Source: Cohnella algarum
Lineage (GTDB): Bacteria; Bacillota; Bacilli; Paenibacillales; Paenibacillaceae
Reading direction: 5' to 3'
NCBI RefSeq assembly: GCF_016937515.1
Contig: NZ_JAFHKM010000002.1
Span: 5,823,001-5,887,000, forward strand
Length of the DNA: 64,000 nucleotides
Below, piece after piece: positions 17,465-24,970 of the stretch (the first letter of the stretch is position 1; every line of letters starts with the position of its first letter). The position numbers and the translations under genes are program-made. Under the pieces are notes generated by a model that was given only the letters and a program-made list of their open reading frames with translations, was not told where the DNA came from and made no database searches.

Positions 17465-18283
17465 TTATAGGTGCATGACGAGACCGTCATAAGCCGTAAC
17501 GATGCCGTACGGGCTGAAAATGGCGTCGAACTCTTCGTGGAGAAGCTTGGAATTGTGGCTGAAATGGGTGACGGCGATTCGCCCTTCGGGCTTCAGAACG
17601 CCCAGCCGGCGAAACTCGCTCTGCGCCTCCAGCACCGTCTCCACGCACATGTGGTTGCGGTCCCGGGAGTTGCCGGTATAGCCGTGCGTGCAGTCGAGAA
17701 TCGCGCCGTCGAGCTCCCGCTCCCGCAGCCATTCCCAGGTCGCCTCCGGAAACCATCCCGAATCGTGCCCGTACAGCAGCTTTTTGCCGCCCTTTTCAAG
17801 GACGTATAGCAGGCACGTCTCCATCCGGTCGTGGTCCGCCAGCAGCGGCGTCACCTTCGCGTCGCCGGCATCGAACGTCTCGAACGGGCGCAGCAGATGG
17901 AACGCGAACCGTCCCCCTTCGAAGCGGCCGATCGCAGCTCGCGTATGGTGCATGACGGCATCGTTCCCGTAAATGTGCAGCGGATGCTCCAGGCCGTGGG
18001 CGATGCCTTCCCGACGGCACTCCAGATCGTACGCGTTAAAGTGGTCGGAATGCGTGTGGGTGACGAGCAGATGTTCGATCGCGCCGAAATCGATGCCGTC
18101 GCGAAGCGCCTGCATGTACGAATCGGGCGAATAATCGAACTTGATCGTATCGTCGACGATGGCCGAGCTGCGCGTGCGAATGTTCCGCCCGCCGAGCTTG
18201 CGAGCCTTGCCGCAAAACTCGCAGCGGCAGAACGCGTTCGGAAACCCTTCCGCCGCCGCCGTGCCGAGAAAATGAATTTTCAT
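17465..18283 (-). CDS. PhnP-like metallo-beta-lactamase-fold phosphodiesterase
   Basis: 272 residues. The metallo-beta-lactamase-fold metal motif HTHSDH (76-81) is intact, and the N-terminal cysteines C19, C21, C24 (CRCEFC) match the structural zinc site of PhnP. PhnP opens the cyclic phosphate made by carbon-phosphorus lyase (5-phosphoribosyl 1,2-cyclic phosphate). No C-P lyase genes are in the window, so the substrate here may be another cyclic or diester phosphate. The ATG shares one base with the stop of the upstream regulator (TGATG), and the binding-protein gene follows after 29 bases, so all are one transcript. Cytoplasmic. Confidence 0.82.
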   Translation of the reverse strand: MKIHFLGTAAAEGFPNAFCRCEFCGKARKLGGRNIRTRSSAIVDDTIKFDYSPDSYMQALRDGIDFGAIEHLLVTHTHSDHFNAYDLECRREGIAHGLEHPLHIYGNDAVMHHTRAAIGRFEGGRFAFHLLRPFETFDAGDAKVTPLLADHDRMETCLLYVLEKGGKKLLYGHDSGWFPEATWEWLRERELDGAILDCTHGYTGNSRDRNHMCVETVLEAQSEFRRLGVLKPEGRIAVTHFSHNSKLLHEEFDAIFSPYGIVTAYDGLVMHL

Positions 18284-19449
18284 CACAAATTCCCTCTGTC
18301 CGTCACTGATTTTCTCTCGATAATTTCCGTTTGAATCTTGACCGTCAGTTGCTTCTCCTTGGACCGGTTTACGCGCTTCATCAACAGTTCGACGGCCGAA
18401 CGGGCGAGCCGTTCCGTATCCTGCCGGACCGTCGTCAGCGGAACCGGCGTCAGCGCCGACAGCTTGATGTCGGAAAAGCCGACGATCGACAGCTTGTCCG
18501 GCACCGGAACGTTCAGGTGCAGCGCCGTGAACAAGGAGGAAATCGCAATGTGGTCGTCCCCGCACATGACCGCCGTCATCTGCGGATTGCCGCCGATGAA
18601 CTCCGCCTGCTCCGGGTCGCTTTCGCTCGCGCGGCTCGGATCGCAGGGCGTGCTCCGGAAGTGGATGTACTCGTTCTTGACCGGAATGCCGTGATCGAGC
18701 AGCGCCTGGATGTAGCCTTGGTACCGTTCCTCCCGGCTCGTGATGTTCTCGATCGCGTTGGACGTATAGCCGATCTCCCGGTGCCCTTTGGCGATCAAAT
18801 ACTGCGCCATCTGGTACGAGCCCTGAAAATGATCGTGGTACACGCAATCGATCTGCACCTCGCGGAAAATGCGGTCGATGATCACGATCGGAATTTGCTC
18901 CAGCTTCAGCCGCAGCACCTGGTCGCTGCACGTTTTGCGGCCCTGGGGGAACAGAATCAGGCCGTCGACGCCTCCGTCGACCAGCTTTTGCAGGCAGCGA
19001 TCCTCGTCGTCCTTGTCCTTGCTGATTTTCAGGATCAGATCGCCGTCATGCTTGCGCACCTCGCCTTCGACGGCCGCGATGATGCGGGACGTGTAATCCG
19101 ACATGTGGGGCAGGATGAGCGCGATCTGCCGGCCCTTCGCCCACCCGGGCGGGATCGGCGGCCGTCTCTCCGAAACCCTGCCGGCGGCAGGCTCCCCTTG
19201 GCCTTCCCGTTTGCCGGCCAGAAACGTTCCCCTTCTCGGCAGGCGATACACCAGGCCTTGCTCGGCCAGCCGCTCCAGCGCCAGCTTGCTCGTCATCCGG
19301 CTGACGCCGAACAGCTTCGCGAGCTCCCCTTCCGAAGGAACGGGATCGTGCGGCTGAAGCTTGCGCTCCGCGATAATGGCCATCACCTTGTCGGCGACTT
19401 GCAAATACAGCTGCTGCTTCGGTTTCGGAGACGAAGATTCTGGCTTCAT
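18283..19449 (-). CDS. GntR/LacI hybrid transcriptional regulator (AraR-like architecture)
   Basis: 388 residues. N-terminal GntR-type winged helix (about 14-80; VPSEGELAKLFGVSRMTSKLAL and the wing GLVYRLPRRGTF), a linker, then a LacI-type periplasmic-binding-protein sensor (about 107-375; QIALILPHMSDYTSRII, GFSDIKLSALTPVPLTTVRQD). This is the domain order of B. subtilis AraR. It is the first gene of the PhnP/ABC operon and therefore probably controls it and itself. A near-perfect palindrome lies 90-106 bases upstream. The ligand is probably the transported compound (inference). The distance from GAGG to the ATG is rather long (about 11 bases). Confidence 0.88.
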   Translation of the reverse strand: MKPESSSPKPKQQLYLQVADKVMAIIAERKLQPHDPVPSEGELAKLFGVSRMTSKLALERLAEQGLVYRLPRRGTFLAGKREGQGEPAAGRVSERRPPIPPGWAKGRQIALILPHMSDYTSRIIAAVEGEVRKHDGDLILKISKDKDDEDRCLQKLVDGGVDGLILFPQGRKTCSDQVLRLKLEQIPIVIIDRIFREVQIDCVYHDHFQGSYQMAQYLIAKGHREIGYTSNAIENITSREERYQGYIQALLDHGIPVKNEYIHFRSTPCDPSRASESDPEQAEFIGGNPQMTAVMCGDDHIAISSLFTALHLNVPVPDKLSIVGFSDIKLSALTPVPLTTVRQDTERLARSAVELLMKRVNRSKEKQLTVKIQTEIIERKSVTDRGNL

Positions 19450-19538
19450 GTCATGACATTCCTCGTTCTGTCTTTAGACTTCCGGGCCGGCGCTTGATCT
19501 GCGTTGTTTATCTCGAGCTCGATTAATTCGAACTTACT

Positions 19539-19555
19539 ATATGTCACTGACACAT
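19539..19555. promoter_or_regulatory. Palindromic candidate operator for the GntR/LacI hybrid
   Basis: ATATGTCACTGACACAT is an 8-1-8 inverted repeat with 7 of 8 positions paired (perfect core TGTCA-n-TGACA). It is about 90 bases upstream of the regulator start, close to a possible -10 (TATAGT on the minus strand). A further ATATGTC half-site lies at about 19562. Confidence 0.45.
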
Positions 19556-19944
19556 TCAATGATATGTCCGTTAAGGGGGTGTTAAAAATGATTAACTCTA
19601 TGTAAAATCGAGGTTTTTCCGGGATATGACATGCAAAAAGGCATATCAGTAACATGCTTGCGGCGACATTTCACCCGACTGGAAAAGCTTTTATTCGCCA
19701 AGCCGGATACCCGGTTCTTGAACGGCCGATCCGTTCGCCAAGCCGGAACCTTATCCGAAACGCTCCGTACAAGTAAGTAAACGTTCGAACGATTCCGGAC
19801 CAAAGTTTCGTTTGGAAACTGGGCGCAAGTCCGGAGTCATTGCATAAAATTTCTGTTAATGTTACTTTGGTCGCATATATCTTGCAAAGCGGTAAAATAG
19901 AATGTATCCGCGCGAAATCTTGAAACCGAGGTATCCTTCAGCCT
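19556..19944. other. Intergenic region upstream of the isoprenoid synthase
   Basis: No gene is supported here. It contains a 14-base direct repeat TTCGCCAAGCCGGA at 19694 and 19734, AT-rich patches and a possible -10 TAAAAT near 19893 without a convincing -35. No RNA gene or terminator was recognised. Confidence 0.5.
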
Positions 19945-22326
19945 ATGACGATAAACTTGACGGAACGGACAGACATCTGGTACTGCAAAGCGGAGCGGGA
20001 AGCCGCACGGTATTTTAAAGAGCTTCAGTCGCAGGTAGCGGACAAAGCGTTCGCGCCGGCCCTGACGAAAGATATCCAAGCGTGGAAAAGGAACCATGTC
20101 CGCCGCGATTCGTTCGTCTCTTTTTTCGCCGGCAAAAAGAACGGCCCCGATCCTGCCGATTATCGCAAATATATCGGATGGCTGGACCGGGCGGGCAAAT
20201 TGGACGATTATTTGGATCGCAGCATCTCCTACATTTATTTGCGCGATTTGGGCAAGGACCTGGCCTCGCCCGAGACGCAAGCCCGAATCGGGCGCGTCGC
20301 GGCCGACGTCAAGGCACGGCTGCTTCGGCCCGCGGGAGCCAACCGGAAAGACGGGTCGGAGTTTTTCAGCCTGGCGGCGCTGTACCGATGGGCCCAAAAA
20401 GAAGGGATCGAGCAGGCGATCATTTGGGTCGTCGGCAAGCTGAAGAGCGTGGCCGACCATATTCCCGAGGAGATGAACGCGGAGGAAACCCGGAGGAAAC
20501 TGGCCAAAATCATTCTCGGCGTCGTGCTGCACGTCCTTGACGGGCTGGAAGGCGCAGCGGAACCCGCGGAACGCTCCCGCAGATTGGACGAAGCCGTCCG
20601 GTTGGGTTATTTTTACGGCCTGACTTATCCTTTTATCGACGATCTTCTGGATTCCAACGTATTGGACGCCCGGCAGAAGGAGCAGTATTCCCGGATGATC
20701 CGCGCCACGCTTGTCCGGGGGACGGTTCCGAAGCTCGGAGACTGGACCGAAAGCCGCGCCGAACTGATCCGTTACATCCACGGCGAGCTTCGCGACGCCT
20801 ACGAATATATTCGCAATTATCAACGCGCGGACACCCGGGATACGTTTCTGGAGCAATCCTACGTGTTTTTCGAAGCCCAGGAAGCGGACCGGGCAAAAAA
20901 GCTTTCGAATCCGTCGTATACGAACGAAGAGCTGTATTTGCCGATCATCATCAAATCCGCATCCTCCCGCTTGATCGTCCGTTCCGTCATCGGCGCTCCG
21001 AAGGACGAAGGCTTCGAATCCCGGACGTTCCATTACGGCTTGTACAACCAGCTTGCCGACGATTTCGCGGACATGTTCGAAGACATGCAAAACGGAGCGG
21101 TGACCCCTTATACGTATTACCTTAAATACCATCGCGAGCGGCCGGATTTGATCAATCCGTTCGAGCTGTACTGGGCGGTCATTTCCCATTTGATCCGTCA
21201 CGTGTACAAGTCGGACGCCAAAACCCGCGAAGTCTTGCTGGATCGCGCCGTCAACGGGCTCAAACGCTACAAAAAACGCGCCGGCCCCGAGAAATATAAC
21301 GAATTGATGGGAATTCTTTTAGGCGAAAACCCGGAATTCAACCGGCTTATCCAGCACGTCGTCGGCAAAGCGGAGGACGTGGACTTCTTCGACAAGCTCG
21401 TTCGGGATCAGTGGCTAACCGTCATGAAAAACGAGCGGAAGGAGAAGGAAATCTTTTTCGATCAACTCGAAAAAGCCCGCCAGCGCATCAACGATCTGCT
21501 GCGCATTTCCAGGCCCGAGCTGCCGTCCGTGCAGCAGCTGCTTTTCGATACGGCCAATTACAGTCTCGAAGGAAGCGGCAAACGCATTCGCCCGATTCTG
21601 GCCTGGGTCATGGGCGTAAACGAATACGGCTTGCAGGCCTCAGCGCTGGCGCCGATATTCCGATCGCTCGAATTCATGCATACGGCGTCCCTCATTTTTG
21701 ACGACCTGCCGTCGCAGGACAATTCCTCCACGCGCAGGGGACGGCCGACGCTTCACCGGGTGCACGACAGCGCGGTTGCGGAATTGACCGGGCTTTTTCT
21801 GATCCAGAAGGCCATGGAAGAGCTGGCTTCGCTGCAGGGCTTCGACAACGGCGCCGTGCTCGCGCTGATTCGGTACTCGTCGCAAAAAGCGAGCGAGATC
21901 TGCACGGGGCAGGCGATGGATCTTCAGTCGAAAGGCAAAGCGCTGACGTTGGAGCAGCTGAACCGGATCTGCTTTTACAAAACGGGGCTCGCCTTCGAGG
22001 TTTCCCTCGTAAGCCCCGCTATTCTCGCCCAGGCAAGCGAGGCCGAAATCGCGATCCTCAAGAAAATCGCCTATCACGCGGGCATCGCCTTTCAAATCAA
22101 AGACGACCTGCTGGACGGAGAAGGCAATGCGCGCCTGCTCGGCAAACCCGTCGGCAAGGACGAGGAAAACAACACCTCGACGTTCGTCACGGTTCTCGGC
22201 GCGGAAGGCGCGAGCAAAGCGATGTGGGAACACTACTGCCTGGCCATGGAGGCGCTGGGCGAGCTGCCGCGGAATATCGGTTTTCTGAGGTATTTGCTGG
22301 ATTACATGATTCATCGGGACCGCTGA
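19945..22326 (+). CDS. Two-domain class I isoprenoid synthase: N-terminal terpene-synthase-like half fused to a polyprenyl synthase
   Basis: 793 residues, far longer than the roughly 300 of a normal prenyl synthase. The C-terminal half (about 505-793) is a clear trans-polyprenyl diphosphate synthase: GKRIRP (545-550), first Asp-rich motif DDLPSQD (586-592) followed by RRGRP (597-601), second motif QIKDDLLD (717-724). It should condense IPP with allylic diphosphates. The N-terminal half (1-500) also carries two Asp-rich motifs, FIDDLLD (230-236) and QLADDFAD (369-376). Their spacing (about 137 residues) matches that in the C-terminal half (about 134), so it looks like a second class I alpha-helical isoprenoid fold, perhaps a terpene cyclase. 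No signal peptide or obvious membrane segment. No other isoprenoid genes are adjacent; the product is unknown. The start is the first in-frame ATG, with only a distant GAGG. Confidence 0.8.
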   Translation: MTINLTERTDIWYCKAEREAARYFKELQSQVADKAFAPALTKDIQAWKRNHVRRDSFVSFFAGKKNGPDPADYRKYIGWLDRAGKLDDYLDRSISYIYLRDLGKDLASPETQARIGRVAADVKARLLRPAGANRKDGSEFFSLAALYRWAQKEGIEQAIIWVVGKLKSVADHIPEEMNAEETRRKLAKIILGVVLHVLDGLEGAAEPAERSRRLDEAVRLGYFYGLTYPFIDDLLDSNVLDARQKEQYSRMIRATLVRGTVPKLGDWTESRAELIRYIHGELRDAYEYIRNYQRADTRDTFLEQSYVFFEAQEADRAKKLSNPSYTNEELYLPIIIKSASSRLIVRSVIGAPKDEGFESRTFHYGLYNQLADDFADMFEDMQNGAVTPYTYYLKYHRERPDLINPFELYWAVISHLIRHVYKSDAKTREVLLDRAVNGLKRYKKRAGPEKYNELMGILLGENPEFNRLIQHVVGKAEDVDFFDKLVRDQWLTVMKNERKEKEIFFDQLEKARQRINDLLRISRPELPSVQQLLFDTANYSLEGSGKRIRPILAWVMGVNEYGLQASALAPIFRSLEFMHTASLIFDDLPSQDNSSTRRGRPTLHRVHDSAVAELTGLFLIQKAMEELASLQGFDNGAVLALIRYSSQKASEICTGQAMDLQSKGKALTLEQLNRICFYKTGLAFEVSLVSPAILAQASEAEIAILKKIAYHAGIAFQIKDDLLDGEGNARLLGKPVGKDEENNTSTFVTVLGAEGASKAMWEHYCLAMEALGELPRNIGFLRYLLDYMIHRDR

Positions 22327-22394
22327 TCGCGCCGAGGGGAAGCGGCGATGGATCGCCCTCCTGCGGCAAAGCAAAGCCTCGCGGCGAAGCTTGG

Positions 22395-22573
22395 TTGGAT
22401 TTTCTCTAATCAAAACCGGCTTTTTCGCGAAACTTTTCGGCTTCGTTGGATTTTGTCCAATCTGGCGAAGCCTTTTCGGCGTTTTCATCCAAATTCCAAG
22501 TTTCTCGTTGGATAAAGTCCACTCTAGACAACGATTTCCCCGTTTTCCGTTCCTTTGATTGGACAAAATCCAA
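22395..22573. repeat. Four spaced copies of a TTGGAT-n-ATCCAA palindrome
   Basis: TTGGATTTTCTCTAAT (22395), TTGGATTTTGTCCAA (22446), TTGGATAAAGTCCAC (22508) and TTGGACAAAATCCAA (22559). The spacing is 51, 62 and 51 bases. The second and fourth copies are good inverted repeats and reverse complements of each other; the others are degenerate. They lie between the isoprenoid synthase and the siderophore gene terminator. No coding frame is supported in 22327-22701. Confidence 0.6.
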
Positions 22574-22701
22574 CATAGACCTCCTTCTGCTTGAATGGTC
22601 ACCCGCCTCTTCGCCGGCCCCTAAGCTCCACGCACAGCTCGGGACGTCCTCGCGGCGCCGGATCAGTCCCGTTCCGCGACCCAAAACATCCCGATATGAA
22701 A

Positions 22702-22745
22702 AAAGCCTCGCGGTTATCCGAAGATAGCCCTCGAGGCTTTATTCG
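22702..22745 (-). terminator. Terminator of the siderophore-binding-protein gene
   Basis: AAAGCCTCG (22702-22710) pairs with CGAGGCTTT (22732-22740). On the minus strand the hairpin is followed by a T-run (complement of the A-run from 22699). It lies directly after the stop at 22746. The A/T-rich arm ends may also stop plus-strand transcripts of the isoprenoid synthase. Confidence 0.75.
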
Positions 22746-23813
22746 TTATCGTTCCTTCGGTTCCAGCGCCTTAAGCACCTCGCCCACGCCGTACGAATTG
22801 CCGATCGGGCCGTAGCCGAGGGCGAGCTCTCCGTTGATCGCGTAGACATGGTTGTTCTCGACGGCCTTCAGTCGGCTCCATACTTCGCTGTCCTCCCATT
22901 GATCGGTCAGAGCGGGCACGGATTTGTCGCCGTAGTTGAAGTAGCCGAGGAACAAATGATCCGGGTCGAGGGCGGCAAGGCCCTCGAGCGATAGCTCCGC
23001 GCCCTCCGCGATATCGGCGGATTCGGGCGGCGCGAGCCCCAAACCTTCGTAGTAAGGCGTCAAGTAGTTCATCCCTTGAAGGTAGACCTGCTTCTCCCTC
23101 GCTTGGACGAAGGCGACCGTTCCCTCGAGACCGGCCAGCTTCTCTTTGGCCGACTGGAGTTTTGCGTTGTAATCGGAAATATAGCTCTCCGCTACGTCCT
23201 CCTGGCCGAGAATCTCCCCGAACTTCGTCACGACCGACGGCCAATCGCCCCATACGTCCGTCGCTTGTTCGTCCAAGATGACGGTCGGCGCGATCTTCTC
23301 GAGTTCGGCGACGATATCCTGGTTGATCGCGTTGCCGCCTATAATCAAGTCGGGCCCGTAGGCGAGCAGGGCTTCAAGGTTCACCTTCGTATTTTCCCCT
23401 ACGATCTCCAGCTCCTGCACCTTGTCGACGTAAGGCTTGTAGCTGTCCGTATGGATGACGGAGGTTTTCTCGCTGAACGGCAGCGCCAGCCCGACGGATT
23501 CCAGATTGAACAACAGAAGGGAATCCCCGTAGCCCCAGTGGACGACGGCAACCCGCTGCGGCTGCTCCTCGATCGCGATGTCGCCGTTGGCCGCGGAGAT
23601 CGTTCTCGGGAACGCGGCGGTCACCGAAGAAGCGGCGCCTTCCCCTGTTCCTTCCGCAGGCGGCGATGCGGATGAAGCAGGCGTTCCGTTCGGCGCCGGG
23701 CTGCCCGAGGGCGAAGAATCGGCGTTCGAATTCGCGTTTCCGCATGCGGCGACAAGCAGCATGACGCAGAAGAGGGCCAGCATCGCGGCCCATGAATTGG
23801 ATCGGTTCGGCAT
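22746..23813 (-). CDS. Iron-siderophore ABC transporter substrate-binding lipoprotein (FhuD/FepB family)
   Basis: About 355 residues, class III (helical-backbone) binding protein. Lipoprotein signal with lipobox VAACGN, then a long Ser/Pro/Ala-rich linker (about 25-65) and a mature domain beginning RTISAANGDIAIEEQPQRVAV. The segment YGPDLIIGG and the EKIAPTVI stretch are typical of the TroA superfamily. It binds ferric siderophore for an importer whose permease is not in the window. ATG 23813 (MPNRSNSW) is chosen because AGAAAGG lies nine bases upstream; an ATG at 23822 would abut that site. A Fur-like palindrome is 34-54 bases upstream, so it is probably iron-repressed. An AraC regulator gene lies directly upstream in the same direction. 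Confidence 0.88.
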   Translation of the reverse strand: MPNRSNSWAAMLALFCVMLLVAACGNANSNADSSPSGSPAPNGTPASSASPPAEGTGEGAASSVTAAFPRTISAANGDIAIEEQPQRVAVVHWGYGDSLLLFNLESVGLALPFSEKTSVIHTDSYKPYVDKVQELEIVGENTKVNLEALLAYGPDLIIGGNAINQDIVAELEKIAPTVILDEQATDVWGDWPSVVTKFGEILGQEDVAESYISDYNAKLQSAKEKLAGLEGTVAFVQAREKQVYLQGMNYLTPYYEGLGLAPPESADIAEGAELSLEGLAALDPDHLFLGYFNYGDKSVPALTDQWEDSEVWSRLKAVENNHVYAINGELALGYGPIGNSYGVGEVLKALEPKER

Positions 23814-23846
23814 GTCAAGCATCCTTTCTCTACCCCAACTTATTGT

Positions 23847-23867
23847 TGATAATGTTTCTCATTATCA
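23847..23867. promoter_or_regulatory. Fur-box-like palindrome upstream of the siderophore-binding gene
   Basis: Arms TGATAATG and CATTATCA form a perfect inverted repeat around a 5-base centre; a further TTGATAAC half-site lies 7 bases away (about 23874-23881). This matches the GATAAT hexamers of Bacillus Fur boxes and predicts iron-dependent repression of the gene starting at 23813. Confidence 0.75.
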
Positions 23868-23925
23868 CTCCCATTGATAACATTACCACCATGTCCGCCC
23901 TATGGAAATGGAGATTTTCCCGAAC

Positions 23926-24762
23926 TTAAGATGGACTATTTCGCCTTCGTTGCAAGCCGACTTTGCCCGGTGGCAAGCCTTTATGCTTCTTGAAGAGACG
24001 GCTGAAGTAATAGGCGTCGGCATAGCCCACGCTCCGGGCGACGGCGGAAACGGGGAACCGGCCCGTGACAAGAAGCTCGTTGGCCCGGTTCATCCGGTAC
24101 CGGATCAAATAGTCGATCGGGCCCATGCCGGTATATTTCTGAAACAGATAGGAAAAATACTTGGCCTTCATATGGTAGCGTCCGGCGAGCATGTCCAGCG
24201 TCAGCGGCTCCATGTAGTGCGTTCGAATGAAGCCGATCGCGTCGTCGATCATCTCGTAGCTTTCCTTGTTCCGGACGAGCCGTTCCGACAGCAGCAAAGT
24301 GTTCAGCAGCCGGTAAAACAACGCCTTCTTCTCCAAAAGGCTCATGCTCCCCGGAGAAGACGAAGCCGCGAGCAGCTGCTCGAGCAGCCGAACGAGTTCC
24401 GGATCCGAGCCGACGCGGAGCATCGTCACGTCCGTCAGCCTCCGCAAGTCCCCGGATGCCCCGGCTGCGGGCAAGTAATGCACGAGGCCGTATTCGAAGC
24501 CCTCGCCCCCGACCTCGATTTCAAGCCGCATGTCCAGGCCGCCAAGAAGCACGGTTCCCGGCTCCAGACGGTAGCGTTCCTTCCCGTTGAAAATGAAGTC
24601 GGCCTCTCCCCGCAGCCCCATCACGACCCCGCACATCGTTGTCGGGCGATGGACATGGCCGGCGTAAACCGTGCCTGCCGTCAGTTCCGTGCGATAAACG
24701 CCGAACACGTCGAGCGGCACTCTCGCGAATTCCGTCGCCAATTCTTCGTAAGGCAGCGCCAT
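23926..24762 (-). CDS. AraC-family regulator, probably of siderophore uptake
   Basis: About 278 residues: N-terminal cupin-like sensor (about 15-110; AGHVHRPTTMCGVV, GLRGEADFIFNG) and C-terminal double helix-turn-helix (about 165-270; LTLDMLAGRYHMKAKYFSYL and VSAVARSVGYADAYYFSRLFK). The start is ATG 24762 because GGAGG lies upstream. A longer frame from 24891 would begin inside the terminator of the preceding gene and is unlikely. The C-terminus is short and Arg-rich. Its position next to a Fur-box-preceded siderophore lipoprotein resembles Btr/YbbB-type activators that sense ferric siderophore (inference). Confidence 0.82.
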   Translation of the reverse strand: MALPYEELATEFARVPLDVFGVYRTELTAGTVYAGHVHRPTTMCGVVMGLRGEADFIFNGKERYRLEPGTVLLGGLDMRLEIEVGGEGFEYGLVHYLPAAGASGDLRRLTDVTMLRVGSDPELVRLLEQLLAASSSPGSMSLLEKKALFYRLLNTLLLSERLVRNKESYEMIDDAIGFIRTHYMEPLTLDMLAGRYHMKAKYFSYLFQKYTGMGPIDYLIRYRMNRANELLVTGRFPVSAVARSVGYADAYYFSRLFKKHKGLPPGKVGLQRRRNSPS

Positions 24763-24873
24763 GTCCCCGCCTCCAATTCGTTGATGTTTCCCCCATTCTA
24801 CCTTACCGAAACGAACCTCGGCAATCTGCCCGTTCCCGGAAACGACTCGCTTCCCGATAGAATCGGCGATCGC

Positions 24874-24916
24874 AAAAAGGGCCGTCCCCAAGTCCGAAGA
24901 CTTTGAGACAGCCCTG
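24874..24916 (-). terminator. Terminator of the beta-glucuronidase operon
   Basis: Imperfect hairpin: GGGCCGTCCCCAAGTC (24879-24894) pairs with GACTTTGAGACAGCCC (24899-24914) around CGAA. A TTTTT tract follows on the minus strand (complement of 24874-24878). It lies 55 bases after the restored glucuronidase stop. Confidence 0.7.
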
Positions 24917-24970
24917 TCATGTCGGCGCCTTGCGATTCCTCGCGTCTCGAAAATTAACGCTTGGCCGCTT

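Noticed and set aside
19837..21201. 454-residue minus-strand frame opposite the isoprenoid synthase
   Set aside because: The plus frame has conserved Asp-rich motifs and GKRIRP; the minus frame matches no family I know.
22406..22727. Frames of about 90 residues around the TTGGAT palindromes
   Set aside because: They exist on both strands over the same palindromes and have no convincing start or family.
23926..24891. Longer AraC start at 24891
   Set aside because: It would begin inside the hairpin terminator of the glucuronidase operon, whereas ATG 24762 has a GGAGG site.
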